From Hofstenia miamia (taxonomy: Eukaryota > Xenacoelomorpha > Acoela > Hofsteniidae): DNA of 64,000 bases. Position 1 is the first letter of the stretch, and each line of letters begins with the position of its first letter. Location of the stretch: contig CABFPE010000235.1 of assembly GCA_900660155.1 (NCBI GenBank), positions 1,054,946 through 1,118,945 on the forward strand, read 5' to 3'. Shown here one piece after another: positions 61,301 through 64,000 of this stretch. Position numbers and translations under genes: made by a program. The notes beneath the pieces are model-generated. The model searched no databases. It was not told where the DNA came from and saw nothing but the letters and a program-made list of their open reading frames with translations.

Positions 61301-63044
61301 ACATTTTTAACACATGTATGGTCACGCATGTATGTGAAATTTTTTTTTTATTCATTGAATTCAAGCCCTGATCTAACTATTTCGTTGTATAAACAAGTTT
61401 GCCTGCTTGTACGAACGTGTACATTTATTAAGATATAGGTTCTAACTTTTTTCTACAATAGTAGTTTCAAGTTTCGGCGTGAAATATTTCCTTCATATCT
61501 ATTGTCATTGTCTTGACTCTCTTCACGATTTAGTTGTTCCTCCAAGCTTTAAGCTTATAAATGCTTTTTATTTTTTTGCTTCTTCACTTGACGTGATTTC
61601 AACACTAATTAAGTTTGTTATAACCGACATATTCAATGCTATTTAGTGGTGAAAAATTGGAAGTCTTTTAAAATCGCAAATTTTGAGATATAAAATTGCA
61701 GAGCAAGAATAAAACGATTGACAGTTTACTCTATTTGAAAAAATGGTACCACAAATGTAACAACCTTGTTCATATATTTTTCGCACTAACATTAAAAATT
61801 TTCAGTGTTGCATATACAATGGGCTGCACAGAGTAGTTATTGAATAGCCATGAATTTAGTTTCTAACTTCTGAATATAATTTATAATTCCTTATGCCATA
61901 CGGAGCTCTATATTTTCACCATTATGAATTTTTTAATTATAATTACATCACCATATATTTATTTTTCTATTGTTAGCCAGCTGCTGATTCCTTCAACTAT
62001 TGGTTAATTTAATTTATCATTTAGTTATTGTTTATTTGTTGCAAGCGTGCTTAATATGTATTTAAATATTAAAATTTAGGTTTGCCTCATGCAATGGGCC
62101 ATGAGGTACCTTCTCCAGGTGCTTTTGCTCCAAATGCCCCGTATCCTACATTTCATCCACATGCAAGTCCCCAGACTGCGATGCTAATTCCAGGTCATCC
62201 GCATCATGCTATGATGATGGCGCATCATCAATCAATGCAGCATTCATATCACCCTGCTCAGGTATCTTTGCTTTCAATATCCAAAAGGGACGCTGCTTCT
62301 ACGCACCTAGTCTTTGTTTTTTGTCATTCTATTCTTAAAATTATCTGCAGTCAATATTTTGAATGTGTGCATTTCAATATCAATGGAATTTTTCCTAAAC
62401 GGTTACTGAATATAACAATATTTCAGCATCCATTCCATTCTATGTGCTGTTATGTGGAATGAGGTATTCTGAATGCCATGCTATTTAGCGTTCATGTTTT
62501 TCATTTAAGTTCACTAAGAATGTAGAAATACTACTACAAGTTCCATTATTTCATAACAATTGCATTTAAGATCAGGTGAATAAGTGGGGAATACTTATCT
62601 TATTCAATTATAAATCATTTGGGATTTTTTATCAGCCAAACATCAAGAACTTTATATTTCTAATTTTCAATTTTACCTTACACTATCTAAATTGTTAACA
62701 ATCTTTCAGTAGTTACAGAATACTTTGCTTTAATCAGGTTAAAAGTTTGAATATGTTTCATAACAAATATTTTTTATTTTACTTGTGCATATTAAGTTTT
62801 AATTTCCATGAACCGTTGTTACTTCTTTGGGGTATAATTCTAGGCAAAATACCATGTGTACATGTGAGAATACTAGCATTTTAATAGGATAAATAATCTT
62901 TCAATAAAAATATATTATTTTTATGTATCTTAGTGCTTGCATTATACTTTATGTATAATGTTAAATATAAACTTAAATTCACCTCTTTTTGTTTAGGGCG
63001 CTGCATCATTAATGGACCCAATGTTAATGGATATACACTCCTAG
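28015..63044 (+). CDS. Meis: MEIS/homothorax-class TALE homeobox transcription factor (spliced gene, 5' exon missing)
   Basis: This is a nuclear DNA-binding cofactor that pairs with PBC-class (Pbx/Exd) and Hox proteins and binds TGACAG-type sites. Coding exons: 28015-28217, 32478-32628, 33924-33968, 39965-40015, 41070-41225, 47180-47429, (50761-50799 optional), 56182-56360, 58439-58515, 60269-60327, 61166-61255, 62080-62261, 62997-63044. Without the optional exon they sum to 1,491 nt, one open frame of 496 residues plus stop. Numbering from the first seen residue: MEIS domain part 1 about 60-120, part 2 about 133-170, Ser/Pro-rich linker 171-320, homeodomain about 322-384 with PYP at 347-349 and WFINARRR at 371-378, C-terminal tail to MDIHS. 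The 45-, 51-, 77- and 59-nt exons fit the conserved MEIS exon pattern as I recall it. Family level is certain. I did not separate Meis from its close relative Prep/Pknox by tree, but HR1/HR2, the linker position and the tail all read as Meis. Confidence 0.95.
28218..32477 (+). other. MEIS intron 2 (4.26 kb)
   Basis: AT-rich intron. It contains the hAT MITE at 29576-29826 and a GC-richer block near 31850-31960 (CCAATTAAG, two GGCC runs and a TTATCGGGCC stretch) that could be regulatory. The open frames in it are short and resemble no family I know. Confidence 0.8.
29576..29826. mobile_element. hAT-type MITE, 251 bp, with exact 8-bp target duplication
   Basis: The left end reads CAGTGGCACGTTTAGGAC. 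The right end, reverse-complemented, reads CAGTGGCGCGTTTATGAC, so the 18-bp terminal inverted repeat has two mismatches. The element is flanked on both sides by TATGAAAG (29568-29575 and 29827-29834), the 8-bp target duplication expected of hAT transposases. CAGTGGC ends are typical of hAT MITEs. It has no coding capacity and contains a C9 run near the left end. It sits in intron 2 of the MEIS gene, so it inserted without disrupting an exon. The intact duplication suggests a moderately young copy. Confidence 0.9.
32478..32628 (+). CDS. Meis: MEIS coding exon 3 (MEIS domain, first half)
   Basis: The acceptor is catttag and the donor is GTTAGT at 32629. One nt completes the split serine codon and 50 codons follow. 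The peptide includes [20 protein letters not shown] and then [10 protein letters not shown], the most conserved part of the MEIS domain, which contacts Pbx/Exd. It ends KQFFE where other MEIS proteins have KQIRAE. Confidence 0.96.
32629..33923 (+). other. MEIS intron 3 (1.3 kb)
   Basis: AT-rich intron with only short chance open frames (for example 32804-33108). I see no repeat, motif or exon in it. Confidence 0.7.
33924..33968 (+). CDS. Meis: MEIS coding exon 4 (45 nt)
   Basis: The acceptor is cttttag and the donor is GTATGT. Its fifteen codons read [15 protein letters not shown], aligning with the end of EKPLFSSNPELDNL in vertebrate MEIS. It is phase 0 on both sides, like its neighbour. 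It joins the two halves of the MEIS domain. Confidence 0.94.
33969..39964 (+). other. MEIS intron 4 (6 kb)
   Basis: AT-rich intron. The block at 38580-38790 is clearly GC-richer, contains CTGACAGG (TGACAG at 38694-38699) and repeated TTGGCC/GGCCAAT words, and is a candidate enhancer. A second less AT-rich stretch lies at about 35270-35760. The 96-codon frame at 36943-37233 and the opposite-strand frame 36951-37166 overlap and match no family I recognise. Confidence 0.6.
39965..40015 (+). CDS. Meis: MEIS coding exon 5 (51 nt, second half of MEIS domain)
   Basis: The acceptor is ttttaag and the donor is GTAAAT. The 17 codons [17 protein letters not shown] match MIQAIQVLRFHLLELEK of other MEIS proteins, and the exon has the same length and phase 0-0. 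This helix is part of the PBC-binding surface. Confidence 0.97.
40016..41069 (+). other. MEIS intron 5 (1.05 kb)
   Basis: Contains a compound TA/TATG microsatellite at about 40258-40352. I see nothing else in it. Confidence 0.75.
40258..40352. repeat. (TA)n/(TATG)n microsatellite
   Basis: About 95 bp of alternating TA and TATG units, ending in a short TG run, inside MEIS intron 5. Confidence 0.95.
41070..41225 (+). CDS. Meis: MEIS coding exon 6 (end of MEIS domain and start of linker)
   Basis: The acceptor is tgtttag and the donor is GTATAT; 52 codons, phase 0-0. It starts [20 protein letters not shown], aligning residue by residue with [20 protein letters not shown], then MPMDLVVED. It continues into a short acidic/serine-rich stretch ending VSDEQ. 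The changes H to Q, S to G and G to S lie within an otherwise near-invariant segment and show this is a divergent ortholog. Confidence 0.97.
41226..47179 (+). other. MEIS intron 6 (5.95 kb)
   Basis: Holds the LINE relic (about 41367-42585). Downstream are GC-richer blocks at about 43850-44130 and 45640-45850. The second contains CCTGTCAG, the reverse of a TGACAG site, and GGCGG/CCCGC words. The short palindrome TTGACAGATGTCAA lies at 46952-46965. No further exon was recognised. Confidence 0.6.
41367..42585 (+). mobile_element. 5'-truncated non-LTR retrotransposon (LINE, Jockey/CR1-like reverse transcriptase)
   Basis: Reverse-transcriptase motifs appear in order. A split segment with KIFEKLL and [11 protein letters not shown] lies at about 41400-41495. 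The main frame 41506-42099 has [20 protein letters not shown], the catalytic YADDT, then [13 protein letters not shown] and [10 protein letters not shown] later frame ending at 42397 carries the LINE carboxy-end signature [12 protein letters not shown]. The copy has at least two frame shifts and an internal deletion near 42070-42110. Motif A reads AFYSMDF where AFDTVDH is usual, so one catalytic aspartate is lost. The 3' end is A/T-rich (TTATTATTG). It is inactive, lies in the same orientation as the MEIS gene, and sits about 140 bp after exon 6. The superfamily is tentative. Confidence 0.88.
47180..47429 (+). CDS. Meis: MEIS coding exon 7 (Ser/Pro-rich linker)
   Basis: The acceptor is ctcttttag and the donor is GTAATG at 47430. 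It has 83 codons plus 1 nt and enters in phase 0. The peptide starts [14 protein letters not shown] and is rich in Ser, Pro, Thr and Tyr, with no domain. It occupies the place of the SWNRDHDD...GGTPG exon of vertebrate MEIS but is longer and shares only composition, so it is probably disordered. The frame continues through the donor for nine more codons to TAG at 47456-47458 (see findings). Confidence 0.9.
48822..48856 (+). other. Possible alternative terminal exon or recursive splice site in MEIS intron 7
   Basis: The sequence tatttttag followed by GTGAGC combines a polypyrimidine acceptor with an immediate consensus donor, the layout of a recursive (ratchet) splice site. Read instead as an exon after exon 7, it is in phase and adds [11 protein letters not shown], then TAA at 48854-48856, giving a protein without homeodomain. 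Only one of these may be real, or neither. Confidence 0.35.
50761..50799 (+). CDS. Meis: Candidate 39-nt MEIS microexon (optional exon 8)
   Basis: The acceptor is aaatttccag and the donor is GTAAAA at 50800. The stretch is open, enters and leaves in phase 1, and so fits between exon 7 (one nt left over) and the homeodomain exon (two nt needed). Inclusion would read [19 protein letters not shown]; skipping would read SSPEST. Vertebrate MEIS has a small exon at this position starting GPSSGGHTS, which supports homology. Whether it is constitutive or alternative cannot be told from DNA. Confidence 0.6.
56182..56360 (+). CDS. Meis: MEIS exon with start of TALE homeodomain
   Basis: The acceptor is tttttttag and the donor is GTAAGT. 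Two nt complete the split codon and 59 codons follow. Acidic/serine linker ([12 protein letters not shown]) is followed by [20 protein letters not shown] and WLFTNLT, the N-terminal arm and helix 1 of the MEIS homeodomain. Compared with the usual KVATNIMRAWLFQHLT, the changes V to A, A to T, Q to T and H to N are unusual at this well-conserved segment. Confidence 0.97.
56361..58438 (+). other. MEIS intron 9 (2.1 kb)
   Basis: AT-rich except for a GC-richer block at about 57320-57545 with several TTGCAATT/CAATTA words, a candidate regulatory element. The 75-codon frame 57326-57553 within it resembles no protein I know. Confidence 0.55.
58439..58515 (+). CDS. Meis: MEIS exon with TALE loop and helix 2 of homeodomain
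   Basis: The acceptor is tagtttag and the donor is GTAAGC. The 77-nt exon reads [20 protein letters not shown] then LQVNN and two nt of the tryptophan codon. It is identical to vertebrate MEIS over its length and has the same exon size. The PYP tripeptide is the TALE three-residue loop extension that binds partners. Confidence 0.99.
58516..60268 (+). other. MEIS intron 10 (1.75 kb)
   Basis: AT-rich. A GC-richer block at 59395-59580 holds AGCTGACAGCT (TGACAG at 59515-59520) and GGGCGGGC, a candidate regulatory element. A short (TA)n run lies at about 60050-60071. Confidence 0.6.
60269..60327 (+). CDS. Meis: MEIS exon with recognition helix of homeodomain
   Basis: The acceptor is tatttttag and the donor is GTAAAT. 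The 59-nt exon completes W and reads [19 protein letters not shown], identical to vertebrate MEIS, with the same exon size. Ile in WFIN (homeodomain position 50) is the TALE-specific recognition residue. Confidence 0.99.
60328..61165 (+). other. MEIS intron 11 (0.84 kb)
   Basis: AT-rich, with a short GC-rich CpG-containing stretch at about 61037-61095 (GGCGCGCCGGGGGCC). I see no exon. Confidence 0.6.
61166..61255 (+). CDS. Meis: MEIS C-terminal exon 12
   Basis: The acceptor is tttttag and the donor is GTGAGT. The 90-nt exon enters and leaves in phase 1. The peptide has [16 protein letters not shown], aligning with DGQPMGGFVMDGQQHMG of vertebrate MEIS directly after the homeodomain. The frame stays open upstream of the acceptor to 61081, but the homology begins at the acceptor. 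Confidence 0.94.
61256..62079 (+). other. MEIS intron 12 (0.82 kb)
   Basis: AT-rich intron in which I see no other feature. Confidence 0.7.
62080..62261 (+). CDS. Meis: MEIS C-terminal exon 13 (His/Met/Pro-rich)
   Basis: The acceptor is aaatttag and the donor is GTATCT. Two nt plus 60 codons, rich in His, Pro, Ala and Met ([11 protein letters not shown]), comparable to the HPHHPAMMMH stretch in the long MEIS tail, which in vertebrates belongs to the transactivation region. It leaves in phase 0. Confidence 0.93.
62262..62996 (+). other. MEIS intron 13 (0.74 kb)
   Basis: AT-rich intron in which I see no other feature. Confidence 0.7.
62997..63044 (+). CDS. Meis: MEIS terminal coding exon with stop
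   Basis: The acceptor is tgtttag. Fifteen codons read [15 protein letters not shown], then TAG at 63042-63044. The MDIHS end corresponds to the MDIHAQ terminus of the long MEIS isoforms and confirms the frame across all preceding joins. Confidence 0.93.
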   Translation, partial: GAASLMDPMLMDIHS

Positions 63045-64000
63045 CATTGAAATCCATTGTTCGGGTTGTTCTACTGCCTACACAGAGATGAAATACACCA
63101 AAACTTTTTCTAGCTTTCCTGGGCGTATTTCCTCCTCGCTGCCCCTATATTTGTAATGAATGAATTATTACTAGCATTTTGTAAGATAAATTTGGTTTTC
63201 AGAAACAGGGTTGATTTTGTATGTAATTGACATTCCCAATCTTTAATTTAATTTATTATTGTTTATTTCTTCTGTTCATTATACCTGTATCAAATCAGAT
63301 TAAATGTGGAAGGTATTGCGGGAAATGAGATACTTACCGGACTTAACTCTTAATCTCATTACATAGCATTCGTTTTGTCACCGTGCGTTATGGAATTATT
63401 AATTAATTTTTTTCTTTGCTGCTACTATACTGTCAACCGTTGAATAAGGAAACGGATACAATACAAATTCTAACTAAATATGAGATAAATGCATTGGAAC
63501 AAACCTTTTTCTAGTATCTGTTTGCCTTAGAAAAATTAAACATTCGAAAAAAACAGATTCGTGCTTTCAATTTTTTTTATGTTTACTGTACCTCATAAAA
63601 ATATTATGAACGTTTCTATTACAGTATTGTAAGATTCTTTTTTAAAAGTTTATTGTAATTAATCAAGTCATGAAATCAAATAGAATCCAATAGAATTTAT
63701 TAAGTGCATTATTGCTTGGATAGCAAAATTTCAGAAGCTCAAACGACAATAAAAATTGACATATTTCAAATTTCATATTCCAAACAAATATTTTCTAAAA
63801 GCAAACGCTGTGCTGTACATACATAATGTTTTCAGAATTTTTTAATAATGTTTTTAACTATTCATCTAGTTCGATAACTGGATATCAAACGTTATACAGT
63901 TCTATATATCATATCATTCAGTTTGAAAAGTTTTCTAAATAGTTGTCAAATAAAAATAAACAATCATTGGAAATTAAGGTGTATACGAATTTATAGAAAT
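63045..64000 (+). other. MEIS 3' untranslated region (right end of window)
   Basis: Untranslated sequence after the stop. The first AATAAA is at 63748-63753, with two overlapping further signals at 63949-63960. I cannot tell which is used, and the transcript may extend past the window. Confidence 0.6.
63748..63753 (+). terminator. Candidate polyadenylation signal AATAAA
   Basis: Canonical hexamer about 700 nt after the MEIS stop codon, in the sense orientation. Confidence 0.5.

Noticed and set aside
62262-62462. Open frame continuing past the donor of MEIS exon 13
   Set aside because: The peptide after GTATCT loses all MEIS character, and the downstream exon supplies the conserved MDIHS end.

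Overview
This is a metazoan nuclear DNA window of low GC (I judge it roughly 30% by eye) with a single host gene that can be annotated with confidence. That gene is a spliced MEIS/homothorax-class TALE homeobox gene on the + strand. Its coding exons run from 28015 to the stop codon at 63044. Joined at consensus splice sites, the exons keep one open frame of 1,491 nt (496 residues plus stop) without any forced phase. They give, in order, a tyrosine/methionine-rich N-terminus, the two halves of the MEIS (PBC-interaction) domain, a long Ser/Pro-rich linker, the TALE homeodomain with its PYP loop and WFINARRR recognition helix, and a C-terminal tail ending in MDIHS, like the MDIHAQ end of some MEIS isoforms. 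The first coding exon, which in animals encodes only a few residues (MAQR), was not found. The protein is more divergent than insect or vertebrate MEIS, so an invertebrate with fast protein evolution is likely, but I cannot name the phylum.

Region 1-28 kb, upstream of the recognised MEIS exons, is mostly mobile-element debris in AT-rich DNA. It holds a 423-bp hAT remnant with an exact 8-bp target duplication (2102-2524) and two copies of a ~0.8-kb repeat family with TTTGCCAAAT-rich ends (about 4.1-4.9 and 12.0-12.9 kb). It also holds an inverted-repeat region at 13.4-14.2 kb, a degenerate piggyBac (about 16.6-19.5 kb) that seems nested between longer inverted repeats, and an antisense LINE relic (21.0-21.35 kb). 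A GGGACC-rich MITE-like block lies at 22.3-22.55 kb, and a 998-bp maT (DD37D mariner-like) deletion derivative carrying an internal tandem duplication lies at 23205-24202. The most gene-like item outside MEIS is a 264-bp immunoglobulin-domain exon on the minus strand (8434-8697), with clean splice sites and symmetrical 1-1 phase.

Region 28-64 kb is the MEIS gene. Intron 2 carries a 251-bp hAT MITE with exact 8-bp target duplications, and intron 6 carries a 5'-truncated LINE with a reverse-transcriptase domain. The 8.75-kb intron before the homeodomain exon contains three separate signals that could change the protein: a read-through end with an intronic AATAAA, a site that could be a recursive splice site or a terminal exon, and a 39-bp phase-compatible microexon. 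The first two would make homeodomain-less isoforms, a product class known from Drosophila homothorax. Several GC-richer blocks in the introns are candidate cis-regulatory elements.

I saw no rRNA, tRNA, CRISPR array, operon or retroviral/LTR element. Unannotated stretches are stated as such.
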